From NCBI GenBank assembly GCA_947500135.1, contig CANMQX010000002.1:372001-436000 (forward strand): 64,000 nt of DNA. The letters run 5' to 3'. Shown here piece after piece: positions 16,988-25,177 of the stretch. Below the pieces are notes generated by a model. It had not been told where the DNA came from and did no database searches. It saw nothing but the letters and a program-made list of their open reading frames with translations. The translations under genes and the position numbers were made by a program. Origin of the DNA: an uncultured Paracoccaceae bacterium (GTDB lineage: Bacteria > Pseudomonadota > Alphaproteobacteria > Rhodobacterales > Rhodobacteraceae). The first letter of the stretch is position 1; each line of letters opens with the position of its first letter.

Positions 16988-17377
16988 TCAAGCATAGCTG
17001 ACAACTTCAATCTCCACACCATCATGATCATGAAAATAGAAACGGCGACCGGGCTCATAATCGGCATGGCTATGGGTTTGCAGTCCCATGGACTTCACCC
17101 GCGCCTCCACCGCATCCAGGTCATCCACGACAACGCCCAGATGGTTCAGACCGCCACGCATCTGATAGCTGGCATCGGCCTTGGGGATGGTCTGTTCAGG
17201 GTCCGATCCCGAATAAACAGCAACATAGCTGTCATCATCGCCCACATGCACGGTATAGCCAGCCCCGTTCATGGCAGAACCTTCCCAGCGGGTATGCCAT
17301 CCGAACAGCTCAGACAGCATGGCAGCAGTCTTCTTGGGATCGGCGACGGTAATGTTGACGTGTTCCAAACGGCTCAT
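16988..17377 (-). CDS. VOC (glyoxalase/bleomycin-resistance) family protein
   Basis: A 129-aa vicinal-oxygen-chelate protein: MSRLEHVNITVADPKK start, GLNHLGVVVDDL near the middle and FYFHDHDGVEIEVVSYA at the end, giving the paired beta-alpha-beta-beta-beta modules. Such proteins detoxify, sequester or cleave small molecules. The ATG at 17377 has a strong AAGGAG site 8 nt upstream. The same frame runs on for another 56 codons to an ATG at 17545 with its own GAGGA site, so a longer form is possible. It lies divergent to soxR beyond a SoxR box and is probably SoxR-controlled. Confidence 0.85.
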   Translation of the reverse strand: MSRLEHVNITVADPKKTAAMLSELFGWHTRWEGSAMNGAGYTVHVGDDDSYVAVYSGSDPEQTIPKADASYQMRGGLNHLGVVVDDLDAVEARVKSMGLQTHSHADYEPGRRFYFHDHDGVEIEVVSYA

Positions 17378-17545
17378 GTGTATTCTCCTTTTGAGTATAT
17401 CCCAAAGACGGGCCAACGCCCCGCGCGGGCGGTCAACCGGGATCATCAGGCTTGCACCATCAACATCCCAGCCAAACCCATCCCGGCGCAACGCAGCCGC
17501 GGCCGACGGGTCAACGACATGAAAACGATGCGCGGTATGGATCAT
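17378..17545 (-). other. In-frame upstream extension of the VOC gene with its own RBS
   Basis: Fifty-six codons (MIHTAHRFHVVDPSAAAALR start) continue into VOC without a stop. An ATG at 17545 follows GAGGAAAA by 6 nt. The peptide has a proline/alanine-rich middle and an amphipathic basic end (LARLWDILKRR). It may be a separate small gene that has lost its stop, or a genuine N-terminal extension. Confidence 0.45.
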
Positions 17546-17587
17546 TGGCTTTTCCTCTGGATTTCCGTTACGAATCCTTTTCTCATT

Positions 17588-17604
17588 CCTCAAGTTAACT
17601 TGAG
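17588..17604. promoter_or_regulatory. SoxR box (CCTCAAGTTAACTTGAG)
   Basis: Matches 17 of 18 positions of the enterobacterial soxS operator; the 16-bp core 17589-17604 is a perfect palindrome. On the minus strand it is preceded by TTGATC, at the position of the soxS -35, and followed by AAT as in soxS; the -10 position there (GAGAAA) is poor. It sits 43 nt from the long VOC start and 16 nt from the soxR start. Confidence 0.92.
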
Positions 17605-17620
17605 ATCAAGGATTTTCTTC

Positions 17621-18064
17621 ATGGCCCAGGGACTGACCATCGGCGATCTTGCAAACCGAACCGGGCTGGCGGTCTCGGCAATCCGGTTTTACGAAACTCA
17701 TGACATCGTCAAACCCGTTCGAAACAAGGGCGGACATCGGCGTTATGGGGGGCATGACATCAGGCGGCTGTCCTTCGTCATGGCAGCGCAGAAACTTGGG
17801 TTTCCGCTGGGTGAAATCGCGGATCATCTGCGCGCCCTACCCGACCACAAAGCCCCGACCAAGGCGGATTGGACACGGATAAGCCGCCAGTTTCGCTACA
17901 AGATCGACGCCCGCATCGCCGCGTTGGAGGAACTGCGTGACAAGCTTGACGGATGTATCGGCTGCGGTTGCCTGAGCCTGAAATCCTGCGCGCTTTACAA
18001 CCCAGCGGATGTCAAAGCCGCCGAAGGGCCCGGACCACGCAATCTGACGCATTTGGTTGATTGA
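17621..18064 (+). CDS. soxR: Redox-sensitive transcriptional activator SoxR
   Basis: A 147-aa MerR-family activator. The winged helix starts at LTIGDLANRTGLAVSAIRF (5-23). The [2Fe-2S] cluster cysteines are Cys 112, 115, 117 and 123 in GCIGCGCLSLKSC, with the exact C-x2-C-x-C-x5-C spacing of SoxR. Oxidation by redox-cycling compounds or superoxide turns it on. The SoxR box lies just upstream, 16 nt before the ATG; if the box promoter also fires toward soxR, the message would be almost leaderless. No soxS is present, as usual outside enterics, so it probably acts directly on neighbours such as VOC. Confidence 0.96.
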   Translation: MAQGLTIGDLANRTGLAVSAIRFYETHDIVKPVRNKGGHRRYGGHDIRRLSFVMAAQKLGFPLGEIADHLRALPDHKAPTKADWTRISRQFRYKIDARIAALEELRDKLDGCIGCGCLSLKSCALYNPADVKAAEGPGPRNLTHLVD

Positions 18065-18097
18065 CTTCTGGCCTGAAACCAGCTTCCCCTCGGCCTC

Positions 18098-19276
18098 ATG
18101 GAACTTGCAAATCGACTGACAAAAATCACGGGTGGCGGCTCTGACGGGTGGGATGTGTTCTATCGCGCCCGGCGGATGATCGACGCGGGCGTCGCAGTAA
18201 CCGAACTGACCATCGGCGAACATGATATCCGGACCAACCCCGATATCCTGAAAGCCATGCATCAAGCCGCTATCGGCGGCCACACCGTCTATGCCGAAGT
18301 TCCCGGAACAGCCAAATTGCGCGCGGCAGTGGCCGCACGGATCACCCAGCGGACAGCTGTGCCGACCGCGGCTGAAAACATCCTGATCACCCCGGGTGGA
18401 CAGGCTGGCCTTTTTGCAGCGCATCACGCGGTTTGCGATCAAGGCGATACAGCACTTTACATCGACCCATACTATGCCACCTATCCAGGCACGATCCGGT
18501 CATTAGGGGCCGTGGCGAAACCGATCGTCACGTCGCCCGACACCGGGTTTCAGCCGACAAAAGCAGCGATTGAGGCGGCTGCGCCCAGTGCCAAATCGCT
18601 GCTGATCAACAGCCCCAACAATCCTACTGGCACGGTCTACTCCGAACAGGTCCTGACGGGCATCGCCGAGGCGTGCCAAACGCACGACCTCTGGCTGATC
18701 TCGGACGAGGTGTATGACACCCAGGTCTGGGAAGGCACACATATCAGCCCACGCAGCCTGCCTGGCATGGCCGAACGGACACTTGTGGTCGGGTCCATGT
18801 CGAAAAGCCATGCCATGACCGGTAGCCGGGTCGGTTGGGTCTGCGGGCCTGCGGATGTGATCGGCCATCTGATCACCTTGGCCACGCACACGACCTATGG
18901 CGTGCCCGGCTACATCCAGGACGCCGCCACATTTGCGCTCGGGCAAGGCACTAAACCGGAAGAGGCGGTTGCCGCCCCCTTTCGCCGCCGCCGGGAACTG
19001 ACATTGCAAGCACTGGCTGATCAAAACGTCATCCGCGCAGTGCCCGCACAAGGGGCCATGTATGTGATGCTTGATATCCGGGCGACGGGGCTTAGCGGCG
19101 AAGGGTTTGCCAACGCGCTGCTAGACGCCGAACATATTGCGGTCATGCCGGGCGAAAGCTTTGGTCAGGGTGCGCTGGGGCATGTACGGGTCGCCATGAC
19201 AATTGACGATGACAGCTACGTGTCAGCCCTGCAAAAACTGGTGGGTTTCGCCAAAAAGCAGGCCAACCTGCAATAA
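18098..19276 (+). CDS. PLP-dependent aminotransferase, class I/II
   Basis: A fold-type I aminotransferase of 392 aa. NSPNNPTGTVY binds the cofactor phosphate region; SMSKSHAMTGSRVG contains the Schiff-base lysine (Lys 236); the C-terminal arginine segment GHVRVAM is present. This is the general aspartate/aromatic/alanine aminotransferase type, and the specific amino donor cannot be read from sequence. It follows soxR by 33 bp on the same strand, so it may share its transcript. An imperfect hairpin (19281-19312) lies after the stop. Confidence 0.88.
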   Translation: MELANRLTKITGGGSDGWDVFYRARRMIDAGVAVTELTIGEHDIRTNPDILKAMHQAAIGGHTVYAEVPGTAKLRAAVAARITQRTAVPTAAENILITPGGQAGLFAAHHAVCDQGDTALYIDPYYATYPGTIRSLGAVAKPIVTSPDTGFQPTKAAIEAAAPSAKSLLINSPNNPTGTVYSEQVLTGIAEACQTHDLWLISDEVYDTQVWEGTHISPRSLPGMAERTLVVGSMSKSHAMTGSRVGWVCGPADVIGHLITLATHTTYGVPGYIQDAATFALGQGTKPEEAVAAPFRRRRELTLQALADQNVIRAVPAQGAMYVMLDIRATGLSGEGFANALLDAEHIAVMPGESFGQGALGHVRVAMTIDDDSYVSALQKLVGFAKKQANLQ

Positions 19277-19317
19277 ACGCCCGATTTCTGGCGGCACGTT
19301 CCCCAGAATCGGACTAT

Positions 19318-19344
19318 AGGTAGGTCATGTTCTTTGACCTACCT
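19318..19344 (+). promoter_or_regulatory. Inverted repeat around the ada start codon
   Basis: AGGTAGGTC (19318-19326) pairs perfectly with GACCTACCT (19336-19344). The 9-nt loop begins with the ATG at 19327. The left arm holds the only Shine-Dalgarno-like sequence (AGG); the right arm is codons 4-6. It could be a translation-blocking hairpin or a DNA operator. Confidence 0.7.
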
Positions 19345-20376
19345 GACGACACCACGCTTTATGCAGCACTTCTTGCACGGGATGCCAGCTATGACGGGCG
19401 AGCCTATGTGGGCGTGCGCTCCACCGGTGTGTTCTGTCGGCTGACCTGCGCCGCCCGCAAACCAAAACAAGAAAACTGCGTGTTCTTCGAAGACGCGGGC
19501 GCTTGCATTGCGGCCGGTTTCAGACCTTGCAAACGATGCCAACCGCTCGCACAACCCGACCCTGCGATCAGGGCCTTGGTTGATGCGCTAGATCAGCAGC
19601 CAACGCGGCGCTGGTCGGAAACCGATATCACCGCGATGGGGCATGATCCCTCGACAATCAGACGCGCGTTCAAGCGCAGTTTCGGGATGACATTCCTCGA
19701 AATGGCGCGGCAACGGCGGCTGACACATGGGTTCACAACGCTAAAATCTGGCAAGGTGATTGACGCACAACTTGATGCGGGTTTTGACAGCCCGTCTGCG
19801 TTTCGGGCGGCTTTTGCCAAACTGATGGGCATCGCCCCCGGCAGCTTTGCAAAGGATGCGCTTTTGCTTGCCGATCACATCAACACGCCAATGGGGTCGA
19901 TGATCGTGGTTTGCGATCAGCGCAGCCTGCACTTGCTGGAATTTGCGGACCGCAAGGCATTGCCCACCGAATTACAACGGCTGCGCAAAGCCGCCAAAGG
20001 CCAGATTGGCATCGGGCGGTCTGTGATCACCGATCAGGTCGAAACCGCCTTGCAACGCTATTTCGGCGGCGGCTGCGACCGGTTTGACATTCCCCTGACA
20101 CTGCATGGCAGCCCATTCACCAAGGACGTCTGGACCGCCTTGCGCAATATCCCTGCGGGAACAACCCGCAGCTACAGTGATCTGGCGCGCATCCTTGGTG
20201 CACCACAGGCGACGCGGGCCGTGGCCCGGGCCAATGGGGCCAACCAGATCGCTCTGATCATCCCATGTCACCGGGTGTTGGGGGCAGACGGATCGCTAAC
20301 AGGCTATGGCGGCGGGCTCTGGCGCAAAAGACAACTGATCGACCTCAAAAAACACTATCAAAGGAACACAGCATGA
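19327..20376 (+). CDS. ada: Bifunctional regulator/methyltransferase Ada
   Basis: Ada repairs methylated DNA and activates the adaptive response. Domains in order are: zinc/methyl-phosphotriester domain with Cys 37, 41, 68 and 71 (GVFCR, GFRPCKRC), where Cys 37 is the acceptor; an AraC helix-turn-helix (about 90-175); and C-terminal O6-alkylguanine methyltransferase with IIPCHRV (active Cys 314). Length 349 aa, close to E. coli Ada. The start codon sits inside a perfect inverted repeat. The stop overlaps the next gene in an ATGA. E. coli Ada boosts its own promoter; similar autoregulation is likely. Confidence 0.95.
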   Translation: MFFDLPDDTTLYAALLARDASYDGRAYVGVRSTGVFCRLTCAARKPKQENCVFFEDAGACIAAGFRPCKRCQPLAQPDPAIRALVDALDQQPTRRWSETDITAMGHDPSTIRRAFKRSFGMTFLEMARQRRLTHGFTTLKSGKVIDAQLDAGFDSPSAFRAAFAKLMGIAPGSFAKDALLLADHINTPMGSMIVVCDQRSLHLLEFADRKALPTELQRLRKAAKGQIGIGRSVITDQVETALQRYFGGGCDRFDIPLTLHGSPFTKDVWTALRNIPAGTTRSYSDLARILGAPQATRAVARANGANQIALIIPCHRVLGADGSLTGYGGGLWRKRQLIDLKKHYQRNTA

Positions 20377-21185
20377 CTGACCTCGGCCAAACTTTCCGCA
20401 ACCTGCATGTCAAAGGAAACCCCGCGATCATGGTCAATGTCTGGGACCGGGGATCGGCACGGATGATGCAGGCGATGGGGGCCACTTCATTGGCGACCTC
20501 CTCGGCAGCGCATGCATTCACGTTAGGGCGGCCCGATGGGGGGACACTCACGCGGGATGAAGCATTGGCGCACGCCGCCGACATCATCAGCGCCGTTGAT
20601 ATCCCCGTGCAGGGTGATTTCGAAAACGGCTTTGGGGACAGCCCCGAAACATGCGCCGACACCGTGCGCCTGGCGGCAGAGGTCGGGCTGGCGGGCATCT
20701 GTATCGAAGACATCATATTGCCGAACGACAGCGCCTATCCCTTTGATCTGGCGGTGGAAAGGATCAAGGCAGCTGCCGACGCCGCGCGTACCCTGCCGCA
20801 TGACTTTGTGCTGACAGCACGGGCCGACGGGATCCTGCGCGGGCAATATGACACGGATGAAGCGATCAAACGGTTGCAGGGTTTTGAGCAGGCCGGGGCA
20901 GATTGCCTTTATGCACCGATGCCACCCGATATGGACGCACTGGCCCAAATCGTGCAGGCCACAACAGCGCCGGTCAACGCGCTTGTCGCCGGGCACTTCG
21001 CAAGAAATAGCCTCGCCGGATTCGGCAAAATCGGCGTTGGGCGGATCTCTCTGGGATCATCGTTGGCACGGATCACCCACCGGGCGATGCATGACGCGGC
21101 GCAAGCGATGTTGAACGATGGTGATTTTTCGGCGCTCAAGGCAGGCATCAGCAGCGATGTCATCGATAGCCTGCTAGATACCTAA
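20373..21185 (+). CDS. Isocitrate lyase/PEP mutase family protein
   Basis: A 270-aa TIM-barrel of the PEP mutase/isocitrate lyase superfamily (MVNVWDRGSARMMQAMG, DFENGFGD, GICIEDIILPND). The KKCGH signature of true isocitrate lyase is absent and the size is half that of AceA, so it is closer to oxaloacetate hydrolase or carboxyphosphonoenolpyruvate-type lyases. The ATG at 20373 overlaps the ada stop in an ATGA, so it is made with Ada. The reaction is unknown, and why it should be coupled to alkylation repair is unclear. Confidence 0.85.
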   Translation: MTDLGQTFRNLHVKGNPAIMVNVWDRGSARMMQAMGATSLATSSAAHAFTLGRPDGGTLTRDEALAHAADIISAVDIPVQGDFENGFGDSPETCADTVRLAAEVGLAGICIEDIILPNDSAYPFDLAVERIKAAADAARTLPHDFVLTARADGILRGQYDTDEAIKRLQGFEQAGADCLYAPMPPDMDALAQIVQATTAPVNALVAGHFARNSLAGFGKIGVGRISLGSSLARITHRAMHDAAQAMLNDGDFSALKAGISSDVIDSLLDT

Positions 21186-21187
21186 AT

Positions 21188-21220
21188 AAAGAGCCCGCAG
21201 CATCACGCTGCGGGCTCTTC
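21188..21220. terminator. Intrinsic terminator between convergent genes
   Basis: Stem of 12 bp (AGAGCCCGCAGC / GCTGCGGGCTCT) with loop ATCAC. On the minus strand it is followed by TTTATTT, so it mainly ends the outer-membrane protein message; it may also stop the plus-strand transcript. Confidence 0.85.
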
Positions 21221-21285
21221 TGGCTGTTCCGGTTGGCCCATCAGATGGGACAGGGGACGCGGGCCACCGGACATCAGTCATCTGT

Positions 21286-21915
21286 TTAGAACTGGAAAGA
21301 TACCCGTGCCGAAGCAGTTGTAGCTTCCAGATCGACGCCGCTATCGTTGAAGTCGTCAAACTGGTGACGCAGAACTTCACCACCGATACGCAGGCTGTCG
21401 CTCAGGCGGTATTCCACGCCCAAACCACCAAAGCCACCTGTGTCGTCACCGTCGATCGCGTCGTTGTCGGAGGACACACGGGCTTGTGCGATACCAGCAG
21501 TCACATATGGCAGCCAGTCGCCAGCATCATAACCAAGACGCAGTTTTGCGCGGGTCACGGTGTCCAGCTCAGCAACACCATCTGTGTCGTTCTCGATGTT
21601 TGTACCGTCGAGGTCGAGTTCACCACCCAACACAACGCTACCCAAGTCATAAAGATAACCAGCATGGACACCGTAAGTGGCACCATCTGTGTCGCCGTCC
21701 AATTCGTCAGCCTCTACCTGGCCATAGCCAAGCTGGCCACCAGCGTAAAAGCCTGTCCAGTCACTGCCAACTGGAACGGGCGCAGGCGCAAGAATAGGGG
21801 CTGGTGCCGGAGCCGCGACTGGCTCGGCCAGACCACCCGCAGTTGCCACGCCACCAAAGATGGCCAAAGGAAGGGCGAACAAACTCACACGAGCGGTTTT
21901 CAATGTCGGTTTCAT
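21286..21915 (-). CDS. Outer-membrane beta-barrel protein (Omp25/31-like)
   Basis: A 209-aa surface protein. The ATG at 21915 has GGAGAA 6 nt upstream and gives a signal peptide of about 26 residues (LFALPLAIFGGVATAGG). A short Pro/Ala spacer (APAPAPILAPAPVPVG) leads to an eight-stranded barrel: alternating hydrophobic strands, GFYAGGQLGYG at the start and a C-terminal Phe (ARVSFQF) typical of Bam-inserted barrels. Loops are rich in Asp (DGDTDG), perhaps binding divalent cations. It resembles the OmpA-like transmembrane/opacity family; the function is likely structural. Confidence 0.88.
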   Translation of the reverse strand: MKPTLKTARVSLFALPLAIFGGVATAGGLAEPVAAPAPAPILAPAPVPVGSDWTGFYAGGQLGYGQVEADELDGDTDGATYGVHAGYLYDLGSVVLGGELDLDGTNIENDTDGVAELDTVTRAKLRLGYDAGDWLPYVTAGIAQARVSSDNDAIDGDDTGGFGGLGVEYRLSDSLRIGGEVLRHQFDDFNDSGVDLEATTASARVSFQF

Positions 21916-21983
21916 TTTTTTCTCCGTTAATCGGGTTACCGTGGTGCTTACTTGGCACCTCCAGACGAAAGTTAAATACCCCT

Positions 21984-21993
21984 CACAATTGTG
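21984..21993. promoter_or_regulatory. Palindrome CACAATTGTG upstream of the barrel gene
   Basis: Ten-bp perfect palindrome about 70 nt before the start of the outer-membrane protein gene, within a long leader-like region. It is a possible operator; no regulator can be named. Confidence 0.3.
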
Positions 21994-22141
21994 TGATTGC
22001 CTTGGGCAGATTCCGGTAATCATTATGGCAAAAAGTAGGCCATCGACCGCCTAATCATGAAACAATTCGGTTATACTTCGTGAATTGGGTGACTATCGGC
22101 GCGATTTCGCCCAAAAATCAGGCATTTCTGTGGCGGCGGCG

Positions 22142-23236
22142 TTAAGGTTTTGAGACGGTGCCACCGCTCACAGGGGCCGCGATTCCCGTTGTGCCCCGTG
22201 CAGTGGTAGGCAACCTAAGCGCGACTCGCACTGCAAGGTACGCAAAAGCTTGCGCCTCAAGCATATCGCCATCCAAACCCGCCTTTTCAACCGGGAAAAC
22301 CGAACAATTCAGCACGTCACCTAAACCCGCCATCATCGCAGCATTATGGCGTCCACCGCCGGTAACATAGATTGTTGCAGGCGCGGTTGGACAATGCGGC
22401 ATCGCACTGGCCACCGCCTCGACCGCCGCGCGTGTCAGGGTCGCGGCTGCATCCGCATCATCCAGCGTGGCAACCGCCGCAACCAGCGCCGCAAACGCAT
22501 CCCGGTCCAATGATTTCGGCGGGGCACGGTCAAAATAGGGGTTCGTCGCAAATTCAGCTAAGATACCGTCATGTGCCTGACCACGCGCCGCCAACGCGCC
22601 GCCCACATCAAAAGGCGCGCCCGTCCGCTTTTGTATAAGGTCATTGATCGGGGCATTTGCCGGTCCGGTGTCAAAAGCGATCAACGCGCCATCGGCCTCT
22701 GGTACATCAAACGTCGGATCAACCCAGGTCAGGTTGCCGACGCCACCCATGTTCAAAAATGCGACCGGTGGCTCCGCTCCGATCCATTTGGCCAAGGCGA
22801 AATGATAAAACGGAGCCAATGGCGCGCCCTGCCCGCCTTGCTGCACATCCAGACTTCGAAAATCCCAGACAACAGGCACCCCCAGTGCTGTGGCCAATCG
22901 CGCGCCGTCACCTGTTTGATGGGTACGGCGCCGTTCGGGATCATGCGCCAATGTCTGACCATGAAACCCCGCGATCTCGACCTGCTCCCCGAACCCACGC
23001 ATCACTGCAATATGGGCATCCTCAACCACACGCGCGGCGGCAGCGACATCGTCAGATTGCCACCGGCCAAGATGGGCGCGCAGTATGGTTTGTTCCTCAG
23101 CGGAATACGCACGATAGGCCACCGGGCCAAACCCATGGATATGGTGACCATCCGTTTGCAGAATGGCCGCATCAACGCCATCCAGCGACGTACCGGACAT
23201 CGTCCCCAATGCAGTCACAACACCGGCTTTCAACAT
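22142..23236 (-). CDS. anmK: Anhydro-N-acetylmuramic acid kinase
   Basis: AnmK phosphorylates and hydrates anhydro-MurNAc released from the wall, returning it to peptidoglycan recycling. The ATP-binding start [16 protein letters not shown] (about 11-26) is diagnostic, with GFHGQT and NMGGVGNLT further on and VTGGGRHN near the C terminus. The ATG at 23236 gives [15 protein letters not shown] and 364 aa, the normal length; upstream extension of the frame runs into tyrS antisense. It is divergent from tyrS. The start-to-start gap is only 63 bp, so the two promoters overlap. Confidence 0.94.
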   Translation of the reverse strand: MLKAGVVTALGTMSGTSLDGVDAAILQTDGHHIHGFGPVAYRAYSAEEQTILRAHLGRWQSDDVAAAARVVEDAHIAVMRGFGEQVEIAGFHGQTLAHDPERRRTHQTGDGARLATALGVPVVWDFRSLDVQQGGQGAPLAPFYHFALAKWIGAEPPVAFLNMGGVGNLTWVDPTFDVPEADGALIAFDTGPANAPINDLIQKRTGAPFDVGGALAARGQAHDGILAEFATNPYFDRAPPKSLDRDAFAALVAAVATLDDADAAATLTRAAVEAVASAMPHCPTAPATIYVTGGGRHNAAMMAGLGDVLNCSVFPVEKAGLDGDMLEAQAFAYLAVRVALRLPTTARGTTGIAAPVSGGTVSKP

Positions 23237-23299
23237 CCACTTTCCCTTGGCAATCGACCCATCTATAGACTGCATGACGCAAACCATGGGAACAATCAA

Positions 23300-24550
23300 A
23301 TGACCTACCATCCCAAATCCGACTTCATCGCTATTATGATGGAACGCGGCTTTCTGGCCGATTGCACGGATTATCAGGGCCTTGATGAGGCGCTGAGCAA
23401 CGGGATCGTCCCCGCATATATCGGCTATGACGCCACAGCGAAATCGCTGCATGTCGGCCATCTAATGAACATCATGGTGCTGCGCTGGCTGCAGAAAACC
23501 GGGCACAAGCCGATCACCCTAATGGGTGGCGGCACGACAAAGGTGGGTGATCCATCATTCCGGTCCGAGGAACGACCCCTGCTGGATGATGCCGCCATCG
23601 ACGCCAATATCGCCGGAATGAAGCAGGTTTTTGCGAAATACCTCAACTACGGCAACCGCGCGAATGATGCGATCATGCTCAACAATGCCGAATGGCTGGA
23701 TGACCTGAACTACCTTTCCTTCCTGCGCGATATCGGGCGGCATTTCTCGGTCAACCGGATGCTGTCATTCGAAAGTGTGAAATCGCGGATCGACCGGGAA
23801 CAATCCCTGTCCTTTCTCGAATTTAACTACATGATCCTGCAGGCCTATGACTTTCTTGAACTGAACCGGCGCTACGGTTGCCTGCTGCAAATGGGCGGCA
23901 GCGACCAATGGGGCAACATCGTGAACGGCATCGACCTTACGCGACGTGTCGCCGAACAGGAAATCTACGGGCTGACCACCCCCCTGCTGACCACCAGCGA
24001 CGGCCGCAAAATGGGCAAGTCGCAAGGTGGTGCCGTCTGGCTGAATAGCGAGATGCTGTCGCCTTATGAATTCTGGCAGTTCTGGCGCAACACGACGGAT
24101 GTAGATACTGGCAAGTTCCTCAAGATCTTCACCGAATTACCCGTTGACGAATGCAACCGCCTTGGTGCGCTGCAAGGGTCCGAGATTAATGAGGCCAAGA
24201 TCATCCTCGCCGAAGAGGTAACGACCCTGCTGCACGGGGCTGCGGCCGCCGCCGCCGCCGAAGCGACAGCGCGCGAAGTATTTGAAAAGGGCGGCGTTGG
24301 TGATGACCTCCCAACCCTGACTCTCACGACCGATGATCTGGGCGATGGCATGTCCATCGTGCAACTGATCGTCAAATCCGGTCTTGCCAAATCCGGCAAA
24401 GAGGCCAAGCGCCTGATCGCCGAAAACGGGGCAAAACTGAACGACGCGCCCCTGACTGACACTGGCATGATGATCGACGCGGCAGCACTGGCCGAACCAC
24501 TCAAGCTCAGCGCAGGCAAGAAACGGCACGCGCTGGTGCAACTGGGATAG
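23300..24550 (+). CDS. tyrS: Tyrosyl-tRNA synthetase
   Basis: Class I synthetase for tRNA-Tyr, 416 aa. The HIGH motif is HVGH (51-54) and the KMSKS loop is KMGKS (237-241), as in the TyrRS type of Gram-negatives. The C-terminal S4 RNA-binding domain covers about 350-416. The ATG at 23300 is the family start (MTYHPKSDF); the frame is open a long way upstream only because it mirrors anmK. An alanine run ([10 protein letters not shown]) encoded by repeated GCC/GCG codons lies near residue 315. A GNAT gene follows after 3 bp. Confidence 0.97.
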   Translation: MTYHPKSDFIAIMMERGFLADCTDYQGLDEALSNGIVPAYIGYDATAKSLHVGHLMNIMVLRWLQKTGHKPITLMGGGTTKVGDPSFRSEERPLLDDAAIDANIAGMKQVFAKYLNYGNRANDAIMLNNAEWLDDLNYLSFLRDIGRHFSVNRMLSFESVKSRIDREQSLSFLEFNYMILQAYDFLELNRRYGCLLQMGGSDQWGNIVNGIDLTRRVAEQEIYGLTTPLLTTSDGRKMGKSQGGAVWLNSEMLSPYEFWQFWRNTTDVDTGKFLKIFTELPVDECNRLGALQGSEINEAKIILAEEVTTLLHGAAAAAAAEATAREVFEKGGVGDDLPTLTLTTDDLGDGMSIVQLIVKSGLAKSGKEAKRLIAENGAKLNDAPLTDTGMMIDAAALAEPLKLSAGKKRHALVQLG

Positions 24551-24553
24551 CCA

Positions 24554-24991
24554 ATGGGCGCAACCGGGTCGCTGACATTCAACAGCACGCCGCCTGACCC
24601 TGCGGCATTTGCCCAGCTCAGGGACGATTGCGGTTGCGGCCTACTGCCAGTCGATGTGGCACGCCGGGCCATCGCAGGCGGGCTGATCAACATCACCTGT
24701 CACGACGACGATATGCTTGTTGGATGCGGACGGGTTGTCGGCGACGGAGTGGTCTATTTCTATCTGCAGGACATCATTGTTCACCCGGCTTATCAAAGGC
24801 GCGGGATCGGGCGGCAAATCGTCGAACGGCTTCTCACGCAAACTAAACAGATGATCCCGTCAGAAGGTACAATCGGCCTGCTCGCCGTACATGGCAAAGA
24901 AGCCTTTTATGAGCAGCTCGGCTTCACATCACGGCCAACGCCCAGCTTTGGGGCGGGCATGTCGATGTACGTCACCAAACAACAAGCCTAA
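24554..24991 (+). CDS. GNAT family N-acetyltransferase
   Basis: A 145-aa GNAT enzyme. The acetyl-CoA site is visible as IIVHPAYQRRGIGRQIVERL (about 74-93), followed by GLLAVHGKEAFYEQLGF, the usual fourth motif. It starts 3 bp after tyrS, so translation is probably coupled. The acceptor (amine on a metabolite or protein) is unknown. Its TAA stop overlaps by 4 bp the TAG stop of a small convergent gene. Confidence 0.88.
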   Translation: MGATGSLTFNSTPPDPAAFAQLRDDCGCGLLPVDVARRAIAGGLINITCHDDDMLVGCGRVVGDGVVYFYLQDIIVHPAYQRRGIGRQIVERLLTQTKQMIPSEGTIGLLAVHGKEAFYEQLGFTSRPTPSFGAGMSMYVTKQQA

Positions 24992-25131
24992 AACAGCAGC
25001 AGATCCATCAAAAGCAGCGTTACCCCAATCGGAAAGGTGATCGCCGTGGCGACAATGGCAGCCCCAAGCGGCGTTGGACGGGGTGACGGGGCCACGACCC
25101 CGGCCACGGGTTTTGTATTTTGATTCTTCAT
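24988..25131 (-). CDS. Small single-span membrane protein, 47 aa
   Basis: An ATG at 25131 opens a frame starting MKNQNTKPVAGVV and ending at the TAG at 24988. It has a polar, proline-rich N terminus and one clear hydrophobic stretch, LGAAIVATAITFPIGVTLLL (residues 22-41). Codon third positions are mostly G/C, as in the neighbours. The ribosome-binding site is weak (GGGG, 2 nt before ATG). I do not recognise a family. It is divergent from the acetyltransferase at 25178 and convergent with the GNAT gene. Confidence 0.5.
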   Translation of the reverse strand: MKNQNTKPVAGVVAPSPRPTPLGAAIVATAITFPIGVTLLLMDLLLF

Positions 25132-25177
25132 GCCCCGATTAACCACGTTTTAGGTTTCAAATGGCTTAATTACGGCC

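Noticed and set aside
22571..23299. Upstream continuation of the tyrS frame
   Set aside because: Antisense to anmK; TyrRS begins at MTYHPKSDF, and no synthetase has this extension.
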